Source: Streptomyces globisporus (GTDB taxonomy: Bacteria; Actinomycetota; Actinomycetes; Streptomycetales; Streptomycetaceae). From it: a DNA stretch of 64,000 bases. How positions within the stretch are numbered: the first letter of the stretch is position 1; each line of letters begins with the position of its first letter. The stretch covers positions 186,001 to 250,000 of the forward strand of contig BMTG01000005.1 of NCBI GenBank assembly GCA_014649555.1, given 5' to 3'. Positions 41,739 through 49,936 of this stretch are shown one piece after another. Below the pieces are notes generated by a model, which worked only from the letters and a program-made list of their open reading frames with translations, had not been told where the DNA came from and did not search any database. The translations under genes and the position numbers were made by a program.

Positions 41739-42797
41739 ATGTTCCATCCGCTCCGGGTCAGCGCGATCGAACGGATCACGGACGACGCGGTGGCCGTGAC
41801 CCTCGCCGTGCCGGCCGAGCTGCGCGAGACCTTCCGCCACACTCCCGGCCAGCATCTGAACGTGCGCTACACCGTGGACGGCCAGGAGGTCCGCCGTTCG
41901 TACTCGATCTGCGCGCCGGCCACCGAGCAGCCCGGCGAACCGGTGCTCCGGGTGGGCATCCGCATGGTCGAGGGCGGGGCGTTCTCCACGTACGCCCTGA
42001 AGGAACTGGCCGTCGGGGACCAGGTGGAGGCCATGCCTCCGATGGGCCGGTTCGTTTTGAAGCCGCGCCCGGGCCTGTTCGCGGCGGTGGTCGGCGGCAG
42101 CGGCATCACCCCGGTGCTGTCGATGGCGGCCACCCTGCTCGACCGGGAGCCGTCGGCCCGGTTCTGTCTGATCCGCAGCGACCGCACGGCGGCCTCGACG
42201 ATGTTCCTCGACGAGGTGGCCGACCTCAAGGATCGTTATCCGGAACGCTTCCAGCTGGTCACCGCGCTCTCCCGGGAGGAGCAGTCGGCCGGGCTCCCCT
42301 CCGGGCGGCTGGACACCGAACGGCTCACCGGCCTGCTGCCCGCCGTGCTCCCGGTCGCGGAGGTGGACGGCTGGTTCCTGTGCGGGCCGCTCGGCCTCGT
42401 GCGGGGCACGGAGAAGGCCCTGAAGGCGCTCGGCGTCGACCGTTCCCGGGTCCACCAGGAGATCTTCCACGTCGACGAGGGCCCCGCCGACGTGGCGGTG
42501 GCCAAGGTCGCCGCGCCGTCCGACTCGGTGCTGACGGCGACCCTTCACGGCCGCTCGGGCAGCTGGCCCGTGGAGAACGCGGAATCCCTGCTGGAGACGG
42601 TGCTGCGAAGCCGCTCGGACGCTCCGTACGCGTGCAAGGGCGGGGTCTGCGGAACCTGCCGGGCGTTCCTCGTCTCGGGCGAGGTCCGGATGGACCGCAA
42701 CTTCGCTCTGGAACCGGAGGAGACGGATGCGGGCTTCGTGCTGGCCTGCCAGTCGCATCCGCTCACCCCGGAGGTGGCGCTGGACTTCGACCGCTGA
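41739..42797 (+). CDS. paaE: Phenylacetyl-CoA epoxidase reductase PaaE
   Basis: A 352-residue flavin/iron-sulfur reductase. FAD-binding R53-SYS, NADPH-binding GGSGITPVLSMA (about 119-130) and WFLCGPLG, then a plant-type ferredoxin domain with Cys299, Cys304, Cys307 and Cys337 for the 2Fe-2S cluster. It passes electrons from NADPH to PaaA. It begins one base after the paaD stop. No paaG, paaH, paaJ or paaK lies in this window, so the remaining steps must be encoded elsewhere. Confidence 0.95.
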   Translation: MFHPLRVSAIERITDDAVAVTLAVPAELRETFRHTPGQHLNVRYTVDGQEVRRSYSICAPATEQPGEPVLRVGIRMVEGGAFSTYALKELAVGDQVEAMPPMGRFVLKPRPGLFAAVVGGSGITPVLSMAATLLDREPSARFCLIRSDRTAASTMFLDEVADLKDRYPERFQLVTALSREEQSAGLPSGRLDTERLTGLLPAVLPVAEVDGWFLCGPLGLVRGTEKALKALGVDRSRVHQEIFHVDEGPADVAVAKVAAPSDSVLTATLHGRSGSWPVENAESLLETVLRSRSDAPYACKGGVCGTCRAFLVSGEVRMDRNFALEPEETDAGFVLACQSHPLTPEVALDFDR

Positions 42798-42835
42798 GGG
42801 CCGGGCGGGCCGCCGCACCGTTCCCTTCCCTTCCC

Positions 42836-42851
42836 ATAGAACCTGTTCTAT
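42836..42851. promoter_or_regulatory. KstR-like operator before acyl-CoA dehydrogenase gene
   Basis: Perfect inverted repeat ATAGAAC-CT-GTTCTAT. It fits the KstR pattern TnnAACnnGTTnnA used in actinobacteria for steroid-catabolism genes. It sits 47 bp before the start of the acyl-CoA dehydrogenase and next to a TTGACG (42853-42858). Confidence 0.7.
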
Positions 42852-42897
42852 CTTGACGACCCGTCAGCTAGCTCAGGGTCAACGGGAGGCTGGGACA

Positions 42898-44079
42898 GTG
42901 GACTTCACCTTCACCGAGGAACAGCAGGCGGCCGTCGAGGCGGCCAGGGCCGTCTTCTCGGATATCGCACCCGACCGGGCGCCCAGCCCCGCCCTGACCC
43001 CGGGCGCCGTGGCGGAGGACATCGACCGGCAGCTGTGGCACGAGCTGGCTCGCACGGACCTGCTCGGGCTGACGCTGTCGCCGGACCACGGGGGCGCGGG
43101 TCTTGACCCGATCGCGCTCTGTCTGGTCCTGCGGGAGTCGGCCAAGGTGCTGGCCAGGGTCCCGTTGCTGGAGAGCTGTGCGGTGGCGATGGCCATCGAG
43201 CGGTACGGCGATCGCACCCTCGCGGCGGAGCTGCTGCCCCGGGCAGGCCGGGGCGAACTGATCCTGACCGTCGGCGCCAACGGCCGCAGCGGCCACGATC
43301 CGGCCGAACTCGCCGTCTCCGCACGGCCGTACGGCGCGGTAACCGGGGCCGGCGACGGGGAGACCGACGGCCCGGCCGAGGGCTCCGGCTGGTTGCTCGA
43401 CGGGGTCCAGTCCGCGGTTCCGTGGGCCCAGGCGGCCGACCGGATCGCCGTCCCCGCACACACCGCCGGGGGCCGCCCGGTCCTCGCCCTCGTGCCCCGT
43501 ACCCGTGACGGCGTCACCCTGGCGGACCAGGTATCCACCAACGGTGAACGCCTGGCCGAGGTCCGGCTGGAGGCCGTGCGGGTGGAAGCGCGCGAGCTGA
43601 TCGACGCGGCCGGCTGCTGGGACTGGCTGCGGTCCCTGCTCACCACGGGGACATGCGCGCTGGCGCTCGGGCTGGGCGAGCGGGTGCTCGCGATGACCGC
43701 CGAATACACCGGGAAGCGCGAGCAGTTCGGGTTTCCGATCGCGACGTTCCAGGCGGTGGCGGTCCAGGCCGCCGACCGGTACATCGATCTGCGGGCGATG
43801 GAGGCGACCCTCTGGCAGGCCGCCTGGCGGATCTCCACCGACACCGGCGGCCCGCTCCCGGCCGCGGGAGACGTCGCCGTGGCGAAGATCTGGGCCTCCG
43901 ACGGGGTGCGCCGCGTCGTACATACCGCGCAGCATCTGCACGGCGGCTTCGGCGCGGACACCGACTACCCGCTGCACCGCTACCACGCCTGGGCGAAGCA
44001 GATCGAGCTCTCACTCGGCCCGGCAGCGGCCCACGAGGAGGCACTGGGAGACCTGCTGGCCGCCCACCCGCTCGGCTGA
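42898..44079 (+). CDS. Acyl-CoA dehydrogenase-family protein
   Basis: A 393-residue flavoprotein with GTG start 8 bases after GGGAGG. N-terminal helical domain FTEEQQAAVEAARAVF; middle beta domain; C-terminal part EQFGFPIATFQAVAVQAADRYI and LHGGFGADTDYPLHRY. The usual YEGT-type catalytic glutamate near the end is absent (ELSLGPAAAHEE), as in the partner subunits of heterotetrameric steroid/side-chain dehydrogenases. A KstR-like palindrome is upstream, so it may take part in steroid or cholesterol-like side-chain oxidation, not plain fatty-acid oxidation. It is 100 bp after paaE. Confidence 0.85.
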   Translation: MDFTFTEEQQAAVEAARAVFSDIAPDRAPSPALTPGAVAEDIDRQLWHELARTDLLGLTLSPDHGGAGLDPIALCLVLRESAKVLARVPLLESCAVAMAIERYGDRTLAAELLPRAGRGELILTVGANGRSGHDPAELAVSARPYGAVTGAGDGETDGPAEGSGWLLDGVQSAVPWAQAADRIAVPAHTAGGRPVLALVPRTRDGVTLADQVSTNGERLAEVRLEAVRVEARELIDAAGCWDWLRSLLTTGTCALALGLGERVLAMTAEYTGKREQFGFPIATFQAVAVQAADRYIDLRAMEATLWQAAWRISTDTGGPLPAAGDVAVAKIWASDGVRRVVHTAQHLHGGFGADTDYPLHRYHAWAKQIELSLGPAAAHEEALGDLLAAHPLG

Positions 44080-44143
44080 CACCGGCCCGGGCCCGAAGCA
44101 CCGGCCCGTAGGACCGGCCCGCAGGACCAGCCCGAGAGACCGC

Positions 44144-44488
44144 TCAGAGGACGAAGGCGGGCGTCCCGTTGTCCGTGACCATCGGACGGCCGGCGCCGTC
44201 CCAGGCCTGCATGCCGCCGTCGATGTTCACGGCGTCGATGCCCTGCTGGACCAGGTACTGGGTGACCTGGGCCGACCGGCCGCCCACCCGGCACATCACA
44301 TGCACGCGCCGGCCGTCCTCGGCCGCCGCGGTCAGCTCGCCGAACCGGCCCACGAAGTCGCTCATCGGAATGTGCAGCGCGCCCTCGACGTGACCGGCCG
44401 CCCACTCGTCGTTCTCACGGACGTCCAGGACGAAGCCGTCCGACGGCACCGCCGCGGCGTCCACCGAGGGCAGCGGGGCGAAGTTCAT
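44144..44488 (-). CDS. Single-domain rhodanese-like sulfurtransferase
   Basis: A 114-residue rhodanese domain. VLDVRENDEWAAGHVEGALHIPM is the N-terminal signature and VHVMCRVGGRSAQVTQYL has the active-site Cys loop CRVGGR. It transfers sulfane sulfur to cyanide or protein thiols. ATG 44488; leftward single gene. Its upstream region carries a 14-bp direct repeat. Confidence 0.93.
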   Translation of the reverse strand: MNFAPLPSVDAAAVPSDGFVLDVRENDEWAAGHVEGALHIPMSDFVGRFGELTAAAEDGRRVHVMCRVGGRSAQVTQYLVQQGIDAVNIDGGMQAWDGAGRPMVTDNGTPAFVL

Positions 44489-44514
44489 GGGTCATGCCTT
44501 CTCTCGTACATACG

Positions 44515-44547
44515 CGGAAGAGTCGTCCACTCACGGAAGAGTCATCC
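44515..44547. repeat. Direct repeat upstream of the rhodanese gene
   Basis: CGGAAGAGTCGTCC (44515-44528) and CGGAAGAGTCATCC (44534-44547) repeat with a 19-bp period, in the 103-bp gap between the rhodanese start and the J-domain gene's end. Candidate regulator site. Confidence 0.45.
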
Positions 44548-44591
44548 GGAACGCTACTGCACCCCGCCCGCCGCACCCTGCCCACTGCGGC

Positions 44592-45536
44592 CTACCGCGC
44601 CATCTCCGCGAGCTCGGCCTCGCGCCGGGAGACCTCGCCCAGCAGCTGCTCCGCGATGTCCTCCAGCAGCTGGTCCGGGTCGTCCGGGGCCATCCGCAGC
44701 ATCGAGCCGATCGCCCCGTCCTCCAGCTCCTTGGCGAGCACCGTCAGCAGCTCCTTGCGCCGGCTGAGCCACTCCAGCCGGGCGTAGAGCTCCTCGCTCT
44801 CGCTCAGCGGGGCCGGCGGCTGCACCGGTCCGGCCTCCCACTCCGCCACGAGCTCCTTGAGCAGCTCGACGTCGCCGCGGCCGTAGGCGGCGTTCACCCG
44901 GGCGATGAACCCGTCCCGGCGCTGCCGCTCCACCTCGTCCTGGGCGAGGTCCGGGTGCGCCTTGCGGGCCAGCTCCCGGTAGAGCCGGCGGGCCTCCTCG
45001 CTCGGCCTGACCCGCTTCGGCGGCCGGACCGGCTGCTCGGTGAGCATGGCCGCGGCCTCGGGGGAAAGCCCGTCGGTGTCCATCCAGTCGTGGAACAGCT
45101 CGTCGACCCCGGGCATCGGCATGACGACCGCCCGCGCCTCCCGCGCCTTGCGCTCGTCCTCCGGATCCCCGGTCTTCGCCGCCCGCGCCTCCGCGATCAG
45201 CGCGTCCAGCTCGTCGAGACGCGCGTACATCGGACCGAGCTTCTGGTGGTGCAGCCGGGAGAAGTTCTCGACCTCCACCCGGAAGGTCTCCACCGCGATC
45301 TCGAACTCGATCAACGCCTGCTCGGCGACCTGCACCGCCCGGGCCAGCCGGTCCTCGGGACGCGGCCCGGCGTCCTCGGGGCCGGCGGACCCGGGCGCGA
45401 CCGGCTCGGCCTCGTTCTGCTGGACGGCTTGGACGTCGTCGTTGTCCTGCGGGACGCCGTCGCTGTCCTGCGGGACGTCGTCCTGCCGGTCTTCATCGTT
45501 CCGGGTGGTCGGCACCCCGGCGGCTTCGTGGCTCAC
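44592..45536 (-). CDS. J-domain-containing protein
   Basis: A 314-residue protein with GTG start. Acidic N-terminus (about 1-60), a long helical part (about 70-130), then a J-domain-like segment SEEARRLYRELARKAHPDLAQDEVERQRRDGFIARVNAAYGRGD with the key HPD triad that stimulates DnaK. A C-terminal coiled coil (about 230-314) follows. It lacks the G/F and zinc domains of DnaJ, so it is a specialised co-chaperone; client unknown. Confidence 0.85.
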   Translation of the reverse strand: MSHEAAGVPTTRNDEDRQDDVPQDSDGVPQDNDDVQAVQQNEAEPVAPGSAGPEDAGPRPEDRLARAVQVAEQALIEFEIAVETFRVEVENFSRLHHQKLGPMYARLDELDALIAEARAAKTGDPEDERKAREARAVVMPMPGVDELFHDWMDTDGLSPEAAAMLTEQPVRPPKRVRPSEEARRLYRELARKAHPDLAQDEVERQRRDGFIARVNAAYGRGDVELLKELVAEWEAGPVQPPAPLSESEELYARLEWLSRRKELLTVLAKELEDGAIGSMLRMAPDDPDQLLEDIAEQLLGEVSRREAELAEMAR

Positions 45537-45575
45537 CCGTCCAGCGTATGGCCACAGCCCGGCGGCACGGCACAC

Positions 45576-45602
45576 GCGGTGGGCCCGGACCGGGCCCACC
45601 GC
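45576..45602 (-). terminator. Hairpin after the DUF2252 gene
   Basis: GCGGTGGGCCCG-GAC-CGGGCCCACCGC, a perfect 12-bp stem between the DUF2252 stop and the J-domain gene start, both leftward. Confidence 0.75.
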
Positions 45603-45629
45603 CTCACGCGCCCGCCGGACACGGACCGG

Positions 45630-47063
45630 TCATACACCGAACTCGGCGGCCAGCCTGCCCGCCTTGATCCCCCGCAGCAGCTCGGCGTGATCCGCTTCCG
45701 TACGGTCGGCGTACGTCACCGCGAAGGCGGCCACCGCCTCGTCAAGCTCGTCGTTCTTGCCGCAGTAGCCCGCGAGCAGGCGGGGGTCGGCGCTGTGGGC
45801 GTGCGCCCGGGCGAGCAGTGCGCCGGTCATCCGCCCGTAGTCGTCGACCTGGTCGGCGGCGAGCGCGGCGGGGTCCACGCTGCCCTTGCGGTTCCGGAAC
45901 TGCCGGACCTGGAACTGCCGACCGTCGACGTCCGCCCAGCCGAGCAGGATGTCGCTGACGACCTGCATCCGCTTCTGCCCGAGCACCACCCGGCGGCCCT
46001 CGTGCGCCACCTCCGGTACGTCGAAACCGACCGCGGGCAGATAGGGGGCGAGCACCGAGGGGCGCGCCTCCTTCACCTGGAGGACCAGCGGCTCTCCCCG
46101 GTGGTCGAGCAGCAGCACCACGTACGACCGGGTCCCCACACTGCCGGTGCCCACCACCCGGAACGCCACGTCGTGGATCGTGTACCGGGCCAGCAGCGGC
46201 ACCCGGTCCTCGGCGACGGTGGAGAGATAGCCGCCGAGACCGGCGGCCACGACGGCGGCCTCGGCGTCCGGCACCCGGCGCAGGACGGGCCGGGCGTCGA
46301 CGAAGCGCCGGCCGCCGTCGGGGCACTCCTCGGTGGAGCGGGCGGCGAACCGGGCGCTGGTGTTGTTGCGGGCCTTCTCCGAGACCCGCTCCAGGGTGCC
46401 GACCAGGTCACGGGCGTCGGTGTGCGAGACCAGCTCCTCGTCCGCGATCGCGTTCCAGGCGTCGAGGGCGGGCAGCCGGGCCAGCAGCCGCATCGTGCGG
46501 CGGTAGGCGCCGACGGCGTCGTACGCGCCCCGGCGGCAGGTGTCCTCGTCGGCTCCGGCGGCCCGGCCCGCGAGCACCAGGGAGGTGGCGAGCCGCTTGA
46601 GGTCCCATTCCCACGGTCCGAAGACGGTCTCGTCGAAGTCGTTCAGATCGATGACCAGGTTGCCCCGGGCATCGCCGTAGAGGCCGAAGTTGGCCGCGTG
46701 GGCGTCGCCGCAGAGCTGGGCGCCCACCCCGGTCACGGGGCTGCCCATCAGGTCGTGGGCCATCAGCCCGGCCGCACCCCGCAGGAAGGCGAAGGGGGTG
46801 GCCGCCATCCTGCCCACCCGTATCGGCGTCAGACCCGGCACGCGGCCCCGGTTCGACTCCTCGACGGCCCGCACCGCGTCCGGCCGTCCCGGCGGCAGGA
46901 CCAGCGAGGCGTGCGAGGACCGGGGCACCCGGCCGCGGAGCTCCTTGCCCGCCGCCTTCGGTGAAGTCGTCGCCCCGCGCCGGGCGAACCCGGGCACGAC
47001 AGGAATACGCGGATCCGACTCCTCGGCATGCTGTTCAGGCATCGTCGTCCCGGTTACGCCCAT
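45630..47063 (-). CDS. DUF2252 (kinase-like fold) protein
   Basis: A 477-residue protein. RMAATPFAFLRGAAGLMAHDL is the N-terminal DUF2252 motif; CGDAHAANFGLY and VIDLNDFDET resemble the catalytic HGDxxxxN and metal-binding DxD of APH-type kinases. ATG 47063 is 9-10 bases after GGGGAGG. Substrate unknown; no obvious partner. Confidence 0.88.
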   Translation of the reverse strand: MGVTGTTMPEQHAEESDPRIPVVPGFARRGATTSPKAAGKELRGRVPRSSHASLVLPPGRPDAVRAVEESNRGRVPGLTPIRVGRMAATPFAFLRGAAGLMAHDLMGSPVTGVGAQLCGDAHAANFGLYGDARGNLVIDLNDFDETVFGPWEWDLKRLATSLVLAGRAAGADEDTCRRGAYDAVGAYRRTMRLLARLPALDAWNAIADEELVSHTDARDLVGTLERVSEKARNNTSARFAARSTEECPDGGRRFVDARPVLRRVPDAEAAVVAAGLGGYLSTVAEDRVPLLARYTIHDVAFRVVGTGSVGTRSYVVLLLDHRGEPLVLQVKEARPSVLAPYLPAVGFDVPEVAHEGRRVVLGQKRMQVVSDILLGWADVDGRQFQVRQFRNRKGSVDPAALAADQVDDYGRMTGALLARAHAHSADPRLLAGYCGKNDELDEAVAAFAVTYADRTEADHAELLRGIKAGRLAAEFGV

Positions 47064-47180
47064 GGAGCGTCGCCTCCCCCACCTCGTCCACGCTCTCCGG
47101 CTGCCCGGCTGTCCCGCCCGGCCAGCAGCCCTGCCCAGCAGCGGCCGGGCACGACGGTACCGCCGATCCGGCAGCCCGCG

Positions 47181-47531
47181 TCAGCAGCCGCTGCCGGACT
47201 CCGGCGCGAGGTAGGTGTCCGCCCACTGCCCCAGCTCCTTGAGCGCGGGCTCCATCGCCGTACCGGCCTCGGTGAGCCGGTACGCGACGCGCAACGGTGG
47301 CCCCTCGTCGACCTCGCGGATCACCAGACCCGCCGCGCCGAGTTCGGTCAGCCGGTCCGAGAGCATGCGCTCACTGATCCCGGGAATCGCTCTGCGCAAC
47401 TCGGCGAAGTGCACCGGTCGCTGCAGCAGCACCGAGACGATCGGGCCGGTCCAGCGCTTGCCGAACAACTCGAAGACCCGACTGATCCCCCCATCGACCC
47501 GCCGACAGGCCTCTTCGCTGTGATCCGCCAT
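47181..47531 (-). CDS. HxlR-family regulator
   Basis: A 116-residue winged helix protein. C9 in HSEEACRRVDGGISRVFELFGKRW, then FAELRRAIPGISERMLSDRLTELGAAGLV, the HxlR signature. Divergent from an azoreductase gene and probably its redox or quinone/aldehyde-responsive regulator. Confidence 0.92.
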   Translation of the reverse strand: MADHSEEACRRVDGGISRVFELFGKRWTGPIVSVLLQRPVHFAELRRAIPGISERMLSDRLTELGAAGLVIREVDEGPPLRVAYRLTEAGTAMEPALKELGQWADTYLAPESGSGC

Positions 47532-47561
47532 ACCTCCAGCTTACTGCGCCTACGTCGGGAG

Positions 47562-47605
47562 CTTACTAAAAATAAGTAGCTATGCTATTAGTAGTTACGT
47601 ACGCA
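47562..47605. promoter_or_regulatory. AT-rich operator region between HxlR and azoreductase genes
   Basis: A 44-bp stretch of unusually low G+C with CTTA (47562-47565) and TAAG (47573-47576) arms, plus TAGC-TAT-GCTA further right. It is placed to serve both divergent promoters. HxlR binding is inferred. Confidence 0.5.
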
Positions 47606-47679
47606 ATGGCTACCGCCGGACGCCCGTGAGGTCGCGTCGACCCACCCGCGCCCCCTTCCCCCTCTCTGTGGAGATCCCC

Positions 47680-48291
47680 ATGGCCACGCTTCTGCACCTC
47701 GACTCCGCCGTCTTCCCCCAGGGATCCGCCTCCCGCGACGTCACCGCGGCGTTCGTCGAGGCCTGGCGCGAGCAGCACCCTGACGGCGCCGTCGTCCACC
47801 GCGACCTCGCCGCCGATCCGCTGCCCCACCTGGACGCCGGCGCCACGGCCGCGGGCGCCGACGACCCGCTCCGCCGCGAACTGGCCGACGAACTGGCCGC
47901 GGCGGACGCCGTCCTGATCGGCGCCCCGATGTACAACTTCACGATCCCGTCCACCCTGAAGGCGTGGCTGGACCAGGTGATCATCGTCGGGCACAACGCG
48001 GGCCCCGACTCCCCCGTCGCCGGGACGCCGGTCACCGTCGTCGCCAGCCGCGGCGGTTCCTACGCTCCGGGCACCCCGCGCGAGGGCTTCGAATTTGTCC
48101 AGAATTACCTGGAGAAGGTGTTCGCGGGCATGTTCTCCACCGAGGTGGACTTCATCGTTCCGGAGCTGACCCTCGCGCACTCGCAGCCGTCGATGGCCGA
48201 GCTGGTCCCGCTCGCCGAGGCCTCCCGCGCCCAGGCACTCGACGACGCCCGGGCGAAGGCGAAGGCCCTCGCCACCCGCCTCGCCGCCTGA
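47680..48291 (+). CDS. FMN-dependent NADH-azoreductase
   Basis: A 203-residue flavodoxin-like protein of the AzoR/AcpD type. N-terminus HLDSAVFPQGSASRDVTAAF binds the FMN phosphate; LIGAPMYNFTIPSTLKAWLDQVI is the family signature. It reduces quinones and azo compounds by NADH. ATG 47680 has GGAG 7 bases before. Divergent from its likely HxlR regulator. Confidence 0.93.
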   Translation: MATLLHLDSAVFPQGSASRDVTAAFVEAWREQHPDGAVVHRDLAADPLPHLDAGATAAGADDPLRRELADELAAADAVLIGAPMYNFTIPSTLKAWLDQVIIVGHNAGPDSPVAGTPVTVVASRGGSYAPGTPREGFEFVQNYLEKVFAGMFSTEVDFIVPELTLAHSQPSMAELVPLAEASRAQALDDARAKAKALATRLAA

Positions 48292-48315
48292 GAGAACCGC
48301 AGACTCCAAAGAGAA

Positions 48316-48359
48316 GCGGCAGGGCCGCGGAGCTTCTACGAGCTCCGCGGCCCTGCCGC
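48316..48359. terminator. Bidirectional terminator hairpin
   Basis: A perfect 19-bp stem (GCGGCAGGGCCGCGGAGCT and complement) with a TCTACG loop, between the convergent azoreductase and arpA genes. Confidence 0.88.
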
Positions 48360-48376
48360 ATCATGATCAATCGGAC

Positions 48377-48390
48377 GTTTCACGTGAAAC
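48377..48390. other. parS: parS site between azoreductase and arpA
   Basis: Perfect GTTTCACGTGAAAC. Fourteen bases later a degenerate copy (ATGGAACGTGAAAC, 48391-48404) shares 10 of 14 positions and the ACGTGAAAC half. Confidence 0.93.
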
Positions 48391-48424
48391 ATGGAACGTG
48401 AAACATGGAACGTCCGGTCGCGGA

Positions 48425-49246
48425 TCAGGCAGCCCCTCCGGCCGCCGTCACACCCGCGCCCGCGGGCTCCTCGTCGCCCTCGTCGCCGGCCTGCGTACCG
48501 CGAGCGGATCCACCGCCCCGCAGGCCCGCCCCGCCCGGTCGGGAGCCCGTGTCCGTCGCGGGATCGGAGCCGGCCTCCTTGGCCTCCGCGGCGATCCTGG
48601 CCTCCTGCTCCTCCCGCTCCGCCTTCTCACGCGCCTGGGCCGCGAGATCCACCCGGCCCTCGGGCTTGATGTGGGCGATGACACCGGGGTGAGCGATCGA
48701 CGGCAGGATGTGGCGCCACATCTCCGCGACCTGCTCGCGCAGATCGGCCCGCCCGGAGTCGGCCTCCGAGACCAGCTGGATACCGGTGAACGAGGCGACG
48801 ATGATTTTGGCCGACACCATCGGGTCGATCTGCGGGAACACCTCGCCGCGCTCCTGCCCCAGCTCCAGCATCCGGGCCGTCGCGTCGATCCAGTCGCCCC
48901 ACGGATGCGGCCCGCCGAGGAAGACGCCCTCGATGGAGAGCCTGGTACCGGCGCGGGCCATCGCGTTGTGGCGGAGGGCGAAAGCGAACTGCTGGCCTCC
49001 GTCCACCAGGGACTGGAGCGGCGATCCCTCCTGCTCGAACTCGACCGTCTTGGTCTGCTCGTCCATGATCGCCTGCGCGATGGCTTCCTTGGAGGCGAAG
49101 TGGAAGTACAGGGCCCCCTTGGTGACCTTGGCGCGGCGGAGAATCTCCGAGATGGCGGCACGCTCGTAGCCGTAGTCGTCGAAGACACTCGCCGCGGCAT
49201 CCACGATCGACCGCCACGTCTGGACCGCGCGAGCCTGCTTCGCCAT
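48425..49246 (-). CDS. arpA: Gamma-butyrolactone (A-factor) receptor, TetR family
   Basis: A 273-residue TetR-type regulator. The start MAKQARAVQTWRSIVDAAAS and helix-turn-helix AAISEILRRAKVTKGALYFHFASKEAI are, to my recognition, those of S. griseus ArpA. The ligand domain has the conserved W (GDWIDATARMLELG) of butyrolactone receptors. The C-terminal 60 residues are Ala/Glu/Gly-rich. ArpA represses the adpA promoter until A-factor binds, thereby switching on sporulation and streptomycin synthesis. Here it adjoins a parS site; the ligand synthase gene afsA is not in the window. Assignment to arpA rests on memory of its sequence. Confidence 0.85.
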   Translation of the reverse strand: MAKQARAVQTWRSIVDAAASVFDDYGYERAAISEILRRAKVTKGALYFHFASKEAIAQAIMDEQTKTVEFEQEGSPLQSLVDGGQQFAFALRHNAMARAGTRLSIEGVFLGGPHPWGDWIDATARMLELGQERGEVFPQIDPMVSAKIIVASFTGIQLVSEADSGRADLREQVAEMWRHILPSIAHPGVIAHIKPEGRVDLAAQAREKAEREEQEARIAAEAKEAGSDPATDTGSRPGGAGLRGGGSARGTQAGDEGDEEPAGAGVTAAGGAA

Positions 49247-49463
49247 TTCCTGCCTCCGGGACGTTCTGTGCGCTCAGCCCTTCGCCGCCGAGCCGCCGTC
49301 GATCCAACCTCTGCGGCCAGCGTATGCAAGTGCGCCGTTGCACCGGCCATCGGTCTGTCCGGAAACCGTGCCCACACCCGCTGTCCGTACCCCGCCCGTC
49401 CGCCGAAAACACGAGAACGCCTCCGACAAGCCCGACGAGACTGTCGGGAACACGCAACAACGA

Positions 49464-49501
49464 AGAACCCCCGCTCCGGATTTCTCCGGAGCGGGGGTTC
49501 T
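49464..49501 (-). terminator. Terminator after tRNA-Leu
   Basis: Near-perfect 17-bp stem, GAACCCCCGCTCCGGA with its complement, TTTC loop, 39 bp downstream of the tRNA 3' end on the minus strand; also just before arpA. Confidence 0.8.
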
Positions 49502-49539
49502 CCCGATTCAACTTCAGCAGCTGCAAGCACCTGCCGTTG

Positions 49540-49622
49540 TGCGCGAGGGGGGATTTGAACCCCCACGTCCCTAAGGACACTGGCACCTGAAGCCAGCGCG
49601 TCTGCCGTTCCGCCACTCGCGC
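49540..49622 (-). tRNA. tRNA-Leu (anticodon CAG)
   Basis: An 83-nt tRNA on the minus strand. Acceptor GCGCGAG pairs with CTCGCGC; anticodon stem CTGGC/GCCAG encloses loop TTCAGGT with anticodon CAG; long variable arm (TGTCCTTAGGGACG); T-arm GGGGG-TTCAAAT-CCCCC. CCA is not encoded. A long variable arm and CAG anticodon identify leucine, reading CUG, a preferred codon in such high-GC genomes. Confidence 0.97.
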
Positions 49623-49936
49623 ATAAGTGGTGTTTTCAGGCTCTCACCTTGGGGGGTGAGCGCCTGGCGACAAACGGAAGATTAGCACGCTGGACAGGGT
49701 GGATTCACATCCGTTGTTTCGTCGGCTCCGGGAGGGGAAGCGGGAACCCCGAACCCATCGCCCCCACTCCTCCGGAGTGCGTCCCGGGTGCGGGACACTG
49801 TGAGGAGGCCACCTCTACGATCCGTGTGAGGGGTGACACTCATCCACAGGCCAGACAAGGGGAACCAGCCGATTTCCCGACGCGTGGATACGATCAGTAA
49901 GCAGTACAGGGACGATGACAACGGAGGAGGTGCCCC
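49623..49936. promoter_or_regulatory. Gene-free region between tRNA-Leu and fhaA
   Basis: A 314-bp gap. A possible -10 TACGAT lies at 49889-49894, about 43 bp before the fhaA start, after GGAACC at 49861, but no sure -35. TCATCCACA (one mismatch DnaA box) is near 49850. Nothing else was recognised. Confidence 0.3.

Noticed and set aside
44487-46964. Open frame of over 800 codons on the plus strand
   Set aside because: It lies opposite the J-domain and DUF2252 genes, which have clear motifs; the shadow frame has none.
48391-48404. A fourth parS site
   Set aside because: Only 10 of 14 positions match and one half is lost; reported only as a half copy.
49540-49622. tRNA-Ser, because of the long variable arm
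   Set aside because: The anticodon loop reads CAG, which is leucine.
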